A stretch of DNA of 64,000 nt from Peptostreptococcaceae bacterium pGA-8 (GTDB lineage: Bacteria > Bacillota > Clostridia > Peptostreptococcales > Anaerovoracaceae): assembly GCA_900112915.1 (NCBI GenBank), contig FONK01000002.1, forward strand, positions 62,001 to 126,000, given 5' to 3'. How positions within the stretch are numbered: the stretch's first letter is position 1; every line of letters begins with the position of its first letter. The translations under genes and the position numbers were made by a program. Under the pieces are notes generated by a model. It saw nothing but the letters and a program-made list of their open reading frames with translations, had not been told where the DNA came from and made no database searches. Positions 8,597-17,530 of the stretch are shown one piece after another.

Positions 8597-10399
8597 TTAC
8601 TTTACAAGCTCTTCCAGCTTTCCAACTAAATCCTTAAATGTCTCCATTGCCAATCTGACAGGATCAGGCTTACTCATATCAACTCCTGCAATTTTCAACA
8701 AATCAACCGGGTCCATTGAGCTGCCGGACTTCAAGAACTTGATATAGTTTAATCTATCCTCATCGGTACCTTCGAGAATCTTCTTTGAAATAGCTGTTGC
8801 AGCTGAAAATCCTGTAGCATATTGATATACATAGAAGGAGCGATAGAAGTGAGGAATTCTGGACCATTCGTATTGAATCCACTCATCTTCAGAAAGGGCA
8901 TCGCCGAAATACTCGCTGTTAAGGTGGTTATATGTTTCATTTAGCCATCTGCTTGTAAGACCGATCCCGTCCATTGCTGCCTGATGAGCCAGCTGCTCAA
9001 ATTCAGCAAACATAGTTTGTCTAAATAGAGTAGTTCTGAATTCTTCAATATAGAAGTTAATTAGATATTTTTTCATTTCAATGTCGGTTTCTTTATTAAT
9101 CAAATGCTTAATTAATAAGGACTCGTTTACTGTAGAAGCTACTTCCGCAGTAAAAATTGAGTGATCACCGTAGGTAAAAGGCTGAGTGCTTCTTGTATAG
9201 TATGAATGCATTGAATGTCCCATTTCGTGAACCAGAGTAAATACATCCTTTAGAGTATCCGTATAATTCATAAGGATATACGGCATGCTGTCATAGGATC
9301 CGAAGCTATAGGCACCACTGGTTTTGCCTTGATTTTCATAAATATCAATCCAGCCGGCATCAACACCTTTTTGAACCTGTGCAATATATTCTGAACCGAG
9401 AGGGGCAAGACCTTCCTTCATCAGCTTAACAGCCTCATTAAAAGGAATTTCTCTCTTAGGAAGCTCTATCAAAGGTACATATACATCATACATTTTCAGC
9501 TCAGAAAGTCCTAAAATCCGTTTTCTGAGTTCAATATATCTGTGGAGAACCGGTAGATATTCATGTACGACAGAAATAAGATTATCGTAAACTTCTTCGG
9601 CAATATTTCCTCCGGATAGAGCCATTTGCCTAGGAGAATCATATTTTCTAATTCTGGCAGAAACTACATCTCCCTTTACATTAAAGCTATATGCCGTTGA
9701 AATAGTGTTAATAAGGCCCTTATATGTCTCATAGACCCGAGTATATGCAGCCTTACGGACTTCACGATTGTGAGATTCCATAAAAGTAATGTAATTACCA
9801 TGGGTCAATTCTGTAATATCGCCGTTTTCGTCTTCAATTTCCCCGAAGCTAATATCAGCATTATTCAGCATGTTGAAAATAGAGTGGGGCGCATCGGAAA
9901 TTTCACCGAACCGGGCTATTATATTTTCTTCCTGCTCACTTAATATGTGAGCTTTTTCCCTCAAAATAGTTGAAATGCTGAACTTGTACTGCTGAAGCTC
10001 AGGCTTATTATCGATGTACTCCATGACTTTATCTTCATCAGATTGAAGAATTTCAGGCACAAAGAATGCCATTGAAGCGGATAGCTTAGCAATGAGAGCT
10101 TGAACTCTGTCGAGCATGGCTTGGTGCCGGGATATTCTGTTATCCTCATCCAGCTTCATTCTCGAAAAAACGAAAGCCTTCTCGATTTTCTGCCATATTT
10201 CTTCACGAGATTTAAGCGCAATTTCAAAATTTTCAGCTGAAGAAGTGATACTTCCTTTTAACTTTACAAATTCCGCTGCTTTATTTTCTGCTATTTTTAA
10301 ATCTTCTTCCCAGAGTTGGTAAGAAGGATACATATCTTCAATTTTCCATTTGAAATCATCAGGCATTTCATTTCGATTTTTTAATTTTTTCATTCCCAT
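8597..10399 (-). CDS. pepF: Oligoendopeptidase F (M3 family zinc peptidase)
   Basis: A cytoplasmic metallopeptidase that cleaves medium-size oligopeptides. The zinc motif HEMGH is at residues 391-395, and the third ligand Glu is expected about 25 residues later in the EVASTVNE segment. The length of 600 residues is that of the family. The start at 10399 (MGMKKLK) is chosen because GGAGG lies 5 nt upstream; the frame stays open for 40 more codons upstream, but those would run across the murI leader and look unlike the family. It is the first gene of the minus-strand group and diverges from murI. Confidence 0.95.
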   Translation of the reverse strand: MGMKKLKNRNEMPDDFKWKIEDMYPSYQLWEEDLKIAENKAAEFVKLKGSITSSAENFEIALKSREEIWQKIEKAFVFSRMKLDEDNRISRHQAMLDRVQALIAKLSASMAFFVPEILQSDEDKVMEYIDNKPELQQYKFSISTILREKAHILSEQEENIIARFGEISDAPHSIFNMLNNADISFGEIEDENGDITELTHGNYITFMESHNREVRKAAYTRVYETYKGLINTISTAYSFNVKGDVVSARIRKYDSPRQMALSGGNIAEEVYDNLISVVHEYLPVLHRYIELRKRILGLSELKMYDVYVPLIELPKREIPFNEAVKLMKEGLAPLGSEYIAQVQKGVDAGWIDIYENQGKTSGAYSFGSYDSMPYILMNYTDTLKDVFTLVHEMGHSMHSYYTRSTQPFTYGDHSIFTAEVASTVNESLLIKHLINKETDIEMKKYLINFYIEEFRTTLFRQTMFAEFEQLAHQAAMDGIGLTSRWLNETYNHLNSEYFGDALSEDEWIQYEWSRIPHFYRSFYVYQYATGFSAATAISKKILEGTDEDRLNYIKFLKSGSSMDPVDLLKIAGVDMSKPDPVRLAMETFKDLVGKLEELVK

Positions 10400-10463
10400 T
10401 TTTACCTCCGTTGTAGTATAATAATATGATAAGTATAGCATATTTATCGGAGGATTAAAACAT
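10400..10463. promoter_or_regulatory. AT-rich divergent leader between pepF and murI
   Basis: The 64-nt gap carries a ribosome binding site at each end (GGAGG for murI at 10449-10453, GGAGGT for pepF near 10404-10409) and several TATA-like hexamers between them. No full -35/-10 pair is convincing for either side. Confidence 0.35.
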
Positions 10464-11276
10464 ATGGATAATAGACCAATAGGATTTTTTGATTCAGGAT
10501 TAGGTGGATTGACAAGCATTCCTCATTTGATGAAGAATCTGCCTAATGAGAGAATTATTTTTTTTGGCGATACGGCGAGAACTCCATACGGAAGTAAATC
10601 ACCCGAAACTATAAGACAATTCACCATGCAGATAGGAGAGTTTCTGGTTAAGCAGAATGTTAAAATGATAGTAATAGCCTGTAATACTATCAGCGCCACA
10701 TGTTTGACTGAATTAAGAGAGAAATATCCCCATATTCCGGTGGTGGGGGTTATATCCCCGACGGCACGAGTCGTAGCAAATTCCTGCTCAGAAGAGGATA
10801 AGGTAGGGATTATTGCAACTAAGGTTACCGTTGAAAGCAAGGCTTATGAAAATAAAATTCGTGAAAAAAATCCTAATATTAATACCGCCTCTAAAGCATG
10901 CCCGGCCTTCGTACCTTTAATTGAAGAAGGCATAATAGATAATGAAATAATGGATTTAACTATAAAATACTATCTGGATGATTTTATCGAAAAAGAGAAA
11001 ATCAATACTCTGGTCCTTGGATGCACCCATTACCCCCTAATTGGAGAAAATTTAGGTAAATTATACCCTGATATTAAAATCATAAATTCATCCAAAGAGG
11101 TGGTAGATGCAATTAAGATTGAGCTTGATAAGCGAGACGGTTTTGCAGAAGAAAATGACTTGGAGAACAGATTTTTTGCCAGTGACCTTTCTGAAAATTT
11201 TGTCATGATGATTAAGAAGATTTTGGGCAAAGAGGAAGTTTCTCTAAATATTCATTTTAAGAATTTAGATATTTAA
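10464..11276 (+). CDS. murI: Glutamate racemase
   Basis: Interconverts L- and D-glutamate to supply D-glutamate for peptidoglycan. The N-terminal motif GFFDSGLGGL is at 7-16. The two catalytic cysteines are visible: C73 in ACNTIS and C187 in GCTHYP, the latter followed by PLI. The length of 270 residues is normal. GGAGG lies 10 nt before the ATG. It is the first plus-strand gene of a long co-directed run; the next gene follows after 49 nt containing a small hairpin. Confidence 0.96.
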   Translation: MDNRPIGFFDSGLGGLTSIPHLMKNLPNERIIFFGDTARTPYGSKSPETIRQFTMQIGEFLVKQNVKMIVIACNTISATCLTELREKYPHIPVVGVISPTARVVANSCSEEDKVGIIATKVTVESKAYENKIREKNPNINTASKACPAFVPLIEEGIIDNEIMDLTIKYYLDDFIEKEKINTLVLGCTHYPLIGENLGKLYPDIKIINSSKEVVDAIKIELDKRDGFAEENDLENRFFASDLSENFVMMIKKILGKEEVSLNIHFKNLDI

Positions 11277-11281
11277 AATTT

Positions 11282-11309
11282 TAATGTTGGGATAAGAACT
11301 TCAACATTA
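11282..11309 (+). repeat. Small inverted repeat between murI and the acidic-protein gene
   Basis: TAATGTTG (11282-11289) and CAACATTA (11302-11309) can form an 8-bp hairpin with a 12-nt loop. No T run follows, so it is not a normal terminator; it could stabilise a 3' end or guide RNA processing. Confidence 0.45.
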
Positions 11310-11325
11310 GAGAAGGAAAGGAAAT

Positions 11326-11862
11326 ATGATGGATAAGGAACAATTTTATCAGCTTTTGGACATTGAATCCGGCGAAGATTTTATGTACTTCGAGAATTTT
11401 GCGGCGTTAATTGAATGTGATGAAGATGTTGATACTGATTGGATTTACGATATCTTACAGGATGTAGACAGCGATGTGTTTATTGAAATATGCAATGAAT
11501 TTTTCGATGACGTGGACAACTCAATTCCTGATGCAGAAACAGATTTGTTTACTTTACTGCTTACAATTAGAAGAGCCTTTATAGGTATGGCTAAGATTGA
11601 CGACGAGGAAGTTGAAAACGGACTGTTACTTCTGGCTGAAGAATTAAACAAATTTAGACAGTGGTACAGTGTTGATAGCCATGTGGAATGTAGAAATCAA
11701 GATACAAATCAGGTGAAGGATGCTACTCTTCGAGATGCTTTGGCCTTGGCAAGGATGGAGAAGCTCAGTGACGAATCCTATTTCTACGACTTTTCTGATG
11801 CCGTGAATTATAATATTGAAGAGTATGTAATGAACTTTGCAGACTTGGAGGATGAACTGTAA
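11326..11862 (+). CDS. Acidic protein of unknown function
   Basis: I do not recognise this 178-residue protein. It is strongly acidic throughout, rich in Asp and Glu with Phe, Tyr and Leu, and has no signal peptide or membrane segment. It reads as a helical cytoplasmic protein: residues 1-70 hold stretches such as DEDVDTDWIYD and FFDDVDNS, the middle (70-110) is a leucine-rich helix-like part, and the end (140-178) is again acidic and aromatic. Repeated AAGGA motifs lie 3-8 nt before two adjacent ATGs (11326 and 11329); either may start the protein. It ends 6 nt before rarD, so the two are probably co-transcribed. Codon use matches its neighbours. Confidence 0.7.
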   Translation: MMDKEQFYQLLDIESGEDFMYFENFAALIECDEDVDTDWIYDILQDVDSDVFIEICNEFFDDVDNSIPDAETDLFTLLLTIRRAFIGMAKIDDEEVENGLLLLAEELNKFRQWYSVDSHVECRNQDTNQVKDATLRDALALARMEKLSDESYFYDFSDAVNYNIEEYVMNFADLEDEL

Positions 11863-11868
11863 AATTTT

Positions 11869-12834
11869 ATGACTCAAATTAAGAATGAAAAAAAACGTTA
11901 TTTAAGCGGATTAATTGCAGCTCTAGGCTGCAGCATATTATGGGGATTTTTGCCCATTTACTGGCAAAGCCTTAAGCCTATTGACTCACAGGTTATAATA
12001 CTCTACCGAGTAGCTTTAATGGCTGTTTGCTGTTTTTTCCTGTCCGGAATTACTATTGGATTTAAAAACACATTAATGCCATTCGTTTCTGATAAGAAAC
12101 TCATTTTACAACACTTTATTGCAGGTCTTCTTATAACGGCAAATTGGAGCTTATATATTTGGGCAGTCAATGCAAATTATGTAATACAAACATGTATGGG
12201 CTATTTCCTGGAGCCGTTAATTGTATGTATCTTTGGTGTTGTTTTATACAAGGAAAGGGTAAATCGACACAAAAAAGTTGCACTGGCGTTGGCTGTTGCA
12301 GGTCTATGCGTAATGGTTGTAGGCTATGGTGAATTTCCGGCAATAGCTTTAGGATTGGCATTCTCCTTTGCAATATATGCAGCGATTAAGAAAAATGTTA
12401 AAACCTCGCCGCTTCAATCCTTATTTTACGAAACGATTTTTCTGTTGCCTATTGCTTTACTTTTTATCACAAAATTGGAGCTGGAGGGAAATGGAGCGTT
12501 GACATCAGGTATTAATACCAGGTTTATACTGCTGCTGTTCAGTGGCTTGTTAACAGCTTTACCTCTTGGACTCTTTGCTTTTGCGGCACCCAGATTACCG
12601 CTTATTACTCTAGGTCTAACTGAGTATTTATCGCCATCCATCAGCCTTGTCCTTGGAATTTTCATATTTAAAGAGCCCTTCGATGCAATTCAATTTTCGG
12701 CCTTTGTATTCATTTGGATTGGCCTTGTATTCTTTACCTTTGGAGAGGTTGTGGAAAATAGAGATAATAAAAGCACTTTGGACGCAGCTTCAGATGAGGG
12801 ATTAAAGGATTCAGAGGTGACTCCAATTGAATAA
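11869..12834 (+). CDS. rarD: RarD-type EamA-family permease
   Basis: A ten-segment membrane protein of the drug/metabolite transporter superfamily. The RarD branch is indicated by the N-terminal WGFLPIYWQ segment, NWSLYIWAVN near residue 97, LGYFLEP-like GYFLEPLI near 117, and the second-half PLGLFAFAAPRLPL and LTEYLSPSIS motifs. Hydrophobic segments are spaced regularly to about residue 300, then a charged tail of 25 residues. Substrate unknown. GGAGG in the end of the preceding gene is 17 nt upstream of the ATG, long for a ribosome binding site, so translation may be coupled to that gene. Confidence 0.88.
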   Translation: MTQIKNEKKRYLSGLIAALGCSILWGFLPIYWQSLKPIDSQVIILYRVALMAVCCFFLSGITIGFKNTLMPFVSDKKLILQHFIAGLLITANWSLYIWAVNANYVIQTCMGYFLEPLIVCIFGVVLYKERVNRHKKVALALAVAGLCVMVVGYGEFPAIALGLAFSFAIYAAIKKNVKTSPLQSLFYETIFLLPIALLFITKLELEGNGALTSGINTRFILLLFSGLLTALPLGLFAFAAPRLPLITLGLTEYLSPSISLVLGIFIFKEPFDAIQFSAFVFIWIGLVFFTFGEVVENRDNKSTLDAASDEGLKDSEVTPIE

Positions 12835-13894
12835 TAAGCTTAATTGGTTTAGCGTAGCCTTCATGTATGTTGGGGCTATAATAGGAGCCGGATTTGCCTC
12901 CGGCAGAGAGATATGGCAATTTTTTGGTGTTTTTCGGGAAAAAGCAATTTGGGGCATAGGCTTGGCAGCTGTTTTGTTGGTCTTATTAGGCATGATGATT
13001 TCCTATATCGCCGGAAGCTTGAATACATGTGATATGGGGAAAATTGTAGTACCCTTCGGAAATAAAAAAGCCGGTGATGTCATGGGATATTTTATGGCAT
13101 TTATCATCTATACGGTTATTATAACCATGTCATCTGCCGGAGGAGCCTTTGCATATGAACAATTTGGCATATCAAAAGCCATTGGCGGCCTGGTAATTGT
13201 TTTGATGGTTATTTTTACTGTGTTGGGTAATTTTGACAGGGTTTCAAAGGTATTTAGAATCGTAATGCCCCTATTGTTTATTGTTATTATAGCAGCTTCA
13301 ATTTTGGTAATCCTAAATCCTATAGAGCAGACTGCAGCGGTTGAACCGATCAAGCCGAGTCCGATGGCTCCTAATTTCATTTTTGCAGCCTTGGTATATA
13401 TAGCCTATAACAGTATAGGCACCATACCTATAATAGCTGAAACTGCTTTAAAAGCTAATTCTAAAAAGACTGCAATTTTGGGCAGCGGATTAGGAGGTTT
13501 GCTGCTTGCTGCAATGGCAATGCTGCTTATGTTTGCCCTTGCTAAGGATCCGGCGTTTTCTAATTCCTTAAGCCTGCCTATGCTGGGATTTTCAATGAGA
13601 CTTGGTAAAACCTTTAATTTAATCTATGCGGTTGTTTTGTTTTTTGCCATTTACTCTGCAGCTACAAGCACCTTTTACGGATATTCAACTAAATTAAAGC
13701 CGGGTAAGCATAAGCCCTATATAATTGTTATAACAGCATTGCTGGGATTTGTTTGCGGACTTTTAGGATTCAAGAGAATTGTTTCCTATATATTTCCCAT
13801 AGAGGGGTATATAGGATTTGTAATACTCATTATGATGATTATTAATTTTATTTACATATTTGGAAAGGAAAAGAAGATTTTTAATGGACGCTAG
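12827..13894 (+). CDS. YkvI-family membrane transporter
   Basis: A 355-residue integral membrane protein with about ten hydrophobic segments. The N-terminal VGAIIGAGFASGREIWQFF motif is typical of the YkvI family, which has a LeuT/APC-like fold and is suggested to move amino acids or related solutes; the substrate is not known. The TTG start at 12827 overlaps the last 8 nt of rarD and is supported by GAGGTGA 6 nt upstream; no ATG lies near. The end overlaps the next gene, so rarD, this gene and the MBL hydrolase form one translationally packed unit. Confidence 0.85.
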   Translation: MNNKLNWFSVAFMYVGAIIGAGFASGREIWQFFGVFREKAIWGIGLAAVLLVLLGMMISYIAGSLNTCDMGKIVVPFGNKKAGDVMGYFMAFIIYTVIITMSSAGGAFAYEQFGISKAIGGLVIVLMVIFTVLGNFDRVSKVFRIVMPLLFIVIIAASILVILNPIEQTAAVEPIKPSPMAPNFIFAALVYIAYNSIGTIPIIAETALKANSKKTAILGSGLGGLLLAAMAMLLMFALAKDPAFSNSLSLPMLGFSMRLGKTFNLIYAVVLFFAIYSAATSTFYGYSTKLKPGKHKPYIIVITALLGFVCGLLGFKRIVSYIFPIEGYIGFVILIMMIINFIYIFGKEKKIFNGR

Positions 13895-14813
13895 TTTTTC
13901 TGCTGATATATACATCAGTTTTCCGGAAAGAGACAGATTTGATTATCCACCATATATTGAAAGAGTAACCGGAGGCTATGGTGGTGAATCAATGTTAATT
14001 TTTGGAGATGAAAAGGCATGTATTTATGACTGCGGTATGGCGTATTGTCATGAAACCCTAATTGAAAACATTGAAAACGCCTTAGAAAAGCATGGCAAAA
14101 AAACCTTGGACTGTGTGATTATCTCTCACACCCATTATGATCACATCGGAGCCCTGCCATACATTATTAGACGATGGCCTCAGGTAGTGGTCTATGGTGC
14201 AGAAAAGGCCGTTTCCGTTTTTAAAAGCCAAGGTGCAAGGGATACCATGAAGCGACTGGGTAAAAGTGCGGCTGCTACCTTTGGCAACGGGGACGAAGAA
14301 ATCCTTGTAGATCCTTTGAGAGTAGATGTACCGGTTCGTGATGGTGATACAATAAGCCTTGGAAGTCTTGAAATTGAAGTTATAGAGACAAAAGGCCATA
14401 CTGATTGTTCCTTAACTTATCTTATAAAACCGTATAAGCTGATGATAGCTTCAGAAAGCACAGGTGTTTTAAGAAGCTCCAGGCTTATGCACAATGCCTT
14501 CATTAAAAGTTTTGCAATGAGTATTGAATCAGCTAAGAAGTTATCAGCCATGGACTATAATGATCTGATTATTCCTCATTTTGGAATAGTTCCGAGATCC
14601 TATGCAAAGGAACACTTTAATAAATACATAGAGTGCGCAGAAGCAGAGAAGCAGGAGATTTTAAAGTGGAGAGATGAAGGCTTAAGTCTGGAAGAAATAT
14701 ATAAGGCTTTTGAAGAAAAGTATTGGAATAAAAGCAGAAATGATGCACAGCCATATGAGGCTTTCGTTGAAAATTATGTGCATTCCATTGGTCATATTTT
14801 GAAAAATTATTAA
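13884..14813 (+). CDS. MBL-fold metallo-hydrolase
   Basis: A metallo-beta-lactamase-fold protein of 309 residues. The metal motif HTHYDH is near residues 83-88 of the chosen frame. A later His is in KGHTD near 171, and the final metal His is probably in IPHFG near 231. Together these suggest a two-metal hydrolase. The C-terminal 60 residues are helical and charged. No specific reaction can be assigned. The ATG at 13884 (MDASFSAD) is preferred over an in-frame TTG 24 nt upstream because AAAGGA and AGAAG precede it. It overlaps the YkvI-type gene by 11 nt. Confidence 0.82.
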   Translation: MDASFSADIYISFPERDRFDYPPYIERVTGGYGGESMLIFGDEKACIYDCGMAYCHETLIENIENALEKHGKKTLDCVIISHTHYDHIGALPYIIRRWPQVVVYGAEKAVSVFKSQGARDTMKRLGKSAAATFGNGDEEILVDPLRVDVPVRDGDTISLGSLEIEVIETKGHTDCSLTYLIKPYKLMIASESTGVLRSSRLMHNAFIKSFAMSIESAKKLSAMDYNDLIIPHFGIVPRSYAKEHFNKYIECAEAEKQEILKWRDEGLSLEEIYKAFEEKYWNKSRNDAQPYEAFVENYVHSIGHILKNY

Positions 14814-14824
14814 GGAGAATATAT

Positions 14825-16084
14825 TTGATAGAAGTAAGAAAATTATCACAGGGAATAAAAATAGTAATGGACCCTGTCTCTGAAGTAGAATCTGTAGCGA
14901 TAGGATTATGGGTGAGAACCGGAGCGGTAGACGAAGAAGATAAATATGCCGGAATCTCGCATTTTGTAGAGCATATGATGTTTAAGGGAACTGAAACCAG
15001 AACAGCCATGGATATAGCTGCGGATATAGATAAAATCGGTGGTCAAATCAATGCTTTTACCGGGAAAGAAGCTACATGCTACCATGTAAAGGTATTGTCC
15101 AGCAATTTTATTGCCGGAGTGGATGTTTTGTTGGACATGATTGAAAACTCTGTCTACGATAAGGTTGAAATGTCACGGGAAAGAAGGGTTATTGAAGAGG
15201 AAATAAAGATGACCCTGGATTCGCCGGAAGACTTGGCTCATGATGTTTCAACAGAACTTATTTTCAAGGGACAAACTCTTGGAAATTCTATTATAGGCAC
15301 GGCTACTAATCTGAAACGCATAAGCAGAAATGTAATGACAAGCTATGTGAAAAACAGGTATACTAAAGACAATATCGTTATTTCTGTTGCGGGAAAGTTT
15401 GATGCAGATGAAATTTGCCGGTATTTTCAAAACAGATTAGAAAAGCTTGAAGAAAAAAGCGTTGTTGTTTCAGAGCCGAAGGATGCTAAAGAATATAAAC
15501 CCGGGTTTAGGGTAATCAAAAAAGACATTGACCAGACTCATATATGCCTAGGTGTGCCGACAATAGCTTTAGATGATGAAAGCTACTATGGACTTATGGT
15601 ATTAAACAATGCCGTAGGAGGGACTATGAGTTCAAGGCTGTTTCAGAATATAAGAGAGACAAAGGGGCTTGCATATTCGGTTTTTTCCATGGCTACATCA
15701 TTTAGAGAGTCAGGATATTTCAAAATATATGCAGGGGTAGCCGGAGATAAGGTTAAGGCTGCTATTGACGGAATAAAGGAAGAGCTTGACAAGGTAGCGG
15801 AAAAATCCATCAGTTCAGATGAACTTCATTGGTCCGGAGAACAGCTCAAGGCCTCTTTTATTTTCGGACAGGAAAATATGGCGGCGAGGATGTTTACCAA
15901 TGGAAAGAACCTATTACTTATGGACAAGGTTCAGACCATGGAGGATATTATCGAAGCCTACGATAATGTGTCTATGGATGAAATTAATAGGATAAAAGAC
16001 CTGGTTTGTGATTTCAGCCGATACTCAGCAGTGGCCGTTACCGGAAATGCTAATTTAAATATTAAAAAGTATATGAGAGGATAG
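14825..16084 (+). CDS. M16-family zinc processing peptidase
   Basis: A zinc peptidase of the pitrilysin / mitochondrial processing peptidase type. The inverted zinc motif HFVEH is at residues 46-50, and the third ligand Glu lies in the VIEEEIKM block near 124-126. A second, inactive M16-like half follows, with QTHICLG near 238 and [18 protein letters not shown] near 275. The 419 residues match the YmxG/MlpA type found beside dut in many Firmicutes. The TTG at 14825 is the start: AAGGAG (14812-14817) is 7 nt upstream and overlaps the stop of the MBL gene. No signal peptide, so a cytoplasmic role is likely. Confidence 0.92.
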   Translation: MIEVRKLSQGIKIVMDPVSEVESVAIGLWVRTGAVDEEDKYAGISHFVEHMMFKGTETRTAMDIAADIDKIGGQINAFTGKEATCYHVKVLSSNFIAGVDVLLDMIENSVYDKVEMSRERRVIEEEIKMTLDSPEDLAHDVSTELIFKGQTLGNSIIGTATNLKRISRNVMTSYVKNRYTKDNIVISVAGKFDADEICRYFQNRLEKLEEKSVVVSEPKDAKEYKPGFRVIKKDIDQTHICLGVPTIALDDESYYGLMVLNNAVGGTMSSRLFQNIRETKGLAYSVFSMATSFRESGYFKIYAGVAGDKVKAAIDGIKEELDKVAEKSISSDELHWSGEQLKASFIFGQENMAARMFTNGKNLLLMDKVQTMEDIIEAYDNVSMDEINRIKDLVCDFSRYSAVAVTGNANLNIKKYMRG

Positions 16085-16086
16085 CT

Positions 16087-16515
16087 ATGGAAATTAAGAT
16101 AATCAGCAAAAGTGGTATTATTCCCAGATATGAAACTTCAGGTGCAGCAGGCTTCGATCTTGCAGCCTTCTTAGAAGAAGCTATTGTTTTGATGCCGGGA
16201 GAGAGGAAACTGGTACCCACAGGTTTATTTATGGCAGTTCCGGAAGGATATGAGGCTCAGGTTAGAGCAAGAAGCGGTCTTGCGATTAAACATGGAATAG
16301 GACTTGTTAATGGAATCGGAACGGTGGATTCCGATTATCGCGGTGAGCTGATGGTACCGCTAATAAATTGGGGCAGCGAGGAATTTACTATAAATAACGG
16401 CGACAGAATTGCTCAGGTTGTAATTAATAAATATGAAAAGGCTGAACTTATTCAGGTTTCTGCACTAGATGAAACTGAAAGAGGCAGTGGAGGCTTCGGA
16501 CATACAGGAGTATAA
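16087..16515 (+). CDS. dut: dUTP diphosphatase
   Basis: Hydrolyses dUTP to dUMP and pyrophosphate, limiting uracil in DNA. All five motifs of the trimeric family are present: GAAGFDLAA near 19, RARSGLA near 60, the catalytic [11 protein letters not shown] near 78, GDRIAQVVI near 104 and the flexible [10 protein letters not shown] arm at the C-terminus. The length of 142 residues is normal. It starts 3 nt after the M16 peptidase stop, with GAGG just upstream, and lies 5 nt before dgt. Confidence 0.97.
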   Translation: MEIKIISKSGIIPRYETSGAAGFDLAAFLEEAIVLMPGERKLVPTGLFMAVPEGYEAQVRARSGLAIKHGIGLVNGIGTVDSDYRGELMVPLINWGSEEFTINNGDRIAQVVINKYEKAELIQVSALDETERGSGGFGHTGV

Positions 16516-16519
16516 AATA

Positions 16520-17530
16520 ATGTTTTTACGGGAAGATATTGAAAAAAGAGAGAAAACTATTCTGTCGGCAGTGGCAACCAAGTCTGCTGACTCTAAAGGA
16601 AGACTGGTTTTTGAAGAGCCTTGTTTATATAGGACGGAATTTCAGAGAGACAGAGATAGGATTATTCATTCAAAGGCCTTTAGACGGCTTATGCATAAAA
16701 CCCAGGTTTTCCTGGCACCTGAAGGTGATCACTACAGGACTAGACTTACTCACACTCTGGAGGTGTCACAAATTGCAAGAACTATATCGAGGATTTTAAA
16801 TTTAAATGAAGATCTGACTGAAGCTATTGCAATGGGTCATGACTTAGGCCACACCCCCTTTGGCCATAACGGAGAAATCGTTTTAAACTCAATCCACAAG
16901 GCTGGATTTCGTCATAATGAGCAGAGTCTCAGGGTTGTGGATTTAATTGAGTCTACTGAAAATCGCATAGGAATGAATTTGACCCGAGAGGTTAGAGACG
17001 GCATACTAAATCATACAGGGAAATTGCCGGCACAGACCCCTGAAGGCCAGGTTGTGAAAATAAGTGATAGAATTGCATATATAAATCATGATATCGACGA
17101 TGCTGTCAGAAGCGGAGTTCTAAGGATAGATGACCTTCCAAAACGACCTTTAGAGGTTTTTGGACGAAGTCACAGCCTCAGAATAAATGCAATGATAAAC
17201 AATGTTGTAAAAACCAGTGACGGCAAAGCTTTTGTTGCAATGGATGAGTTCCATAATGATGTGCTCTTAGAATTAAGAACCTTTATGTTCAAAAATGTTT
17301 ATAAAAGTGAAAAGGTTAAAAAAGCTGAAGATTTGGACAAGGTTGAAATGGTAGTAAAATCTTTGTATATTTACTTTTGTAAAAACTGGAACAAGCTGCC
17401 GAGGGAAATGGGAAGAATAATTGAATCCGATGGGATTGAAGTAGCTGTAAAGGACTATATTGCAGGTATGACGGATAGATTTGCCTTGAATCTGTATTCC
17501 GAATTATTTGTGCCGAAGGGATGGAAATAA
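16520..17530 (+). CDS. dgt: Deoxyguanosinetriphosphate triphosphohydrolase-like HD protein
   Basis: An HD-domain dNTP triphosphohydrolase of 336 residues that cuts dNTPs to the nucleoside and triphosphate. The metal ligands are seen as H78 in RLTHTLEV and H107-D108 in GHDLGHTPFGH, with a further Asp in KISDRIAYINHD. The ATG at 16520 is chosen since AGGAG lies 9 nt upstream; an earlier ATG at 16469 would overlap the essential C-terminal arm of dut in another frame and is less likely. The stop overlaps the dnaG start. The dut-dgt pair just before dnaG suggests a nucleotide-pool role. Confidence 0.93.
   Translation: MFLREDIEKREKTILSAVATKSADSKGRLVFEEPCLYRTEFQRDRDRIIHSKAFRRLMHKTQVFLAPEGDHYRTRLTHTLEVSQIARTISRILNLNEDLTEAIAMGHDLGHTPFGHNGEIVLNSIHKAGFRHNEQSLRVVDLIESTENRIGMNLTREVRDGILNHTGKLPAQTPEGQVVKISDRIAYINHDIDDAVRSGVLRIDDLPKRPLEVFGRSHSLRINAMINNVVKTSDGKAFVAMDEFHNDVLLELRTFMFKNVYKSEKVKKAEDLDKVEMVVKSLYIYFCKNWNKLPREMGRIIESDGIEVAVKDYIAGMTDRFALNLYSELFVPKGWK

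Noticed and set aside
11282-11309. Terminator after murI
   Set aside because: The 8-bp hairpin lacks a T run; kept only as a small inverted repeat.
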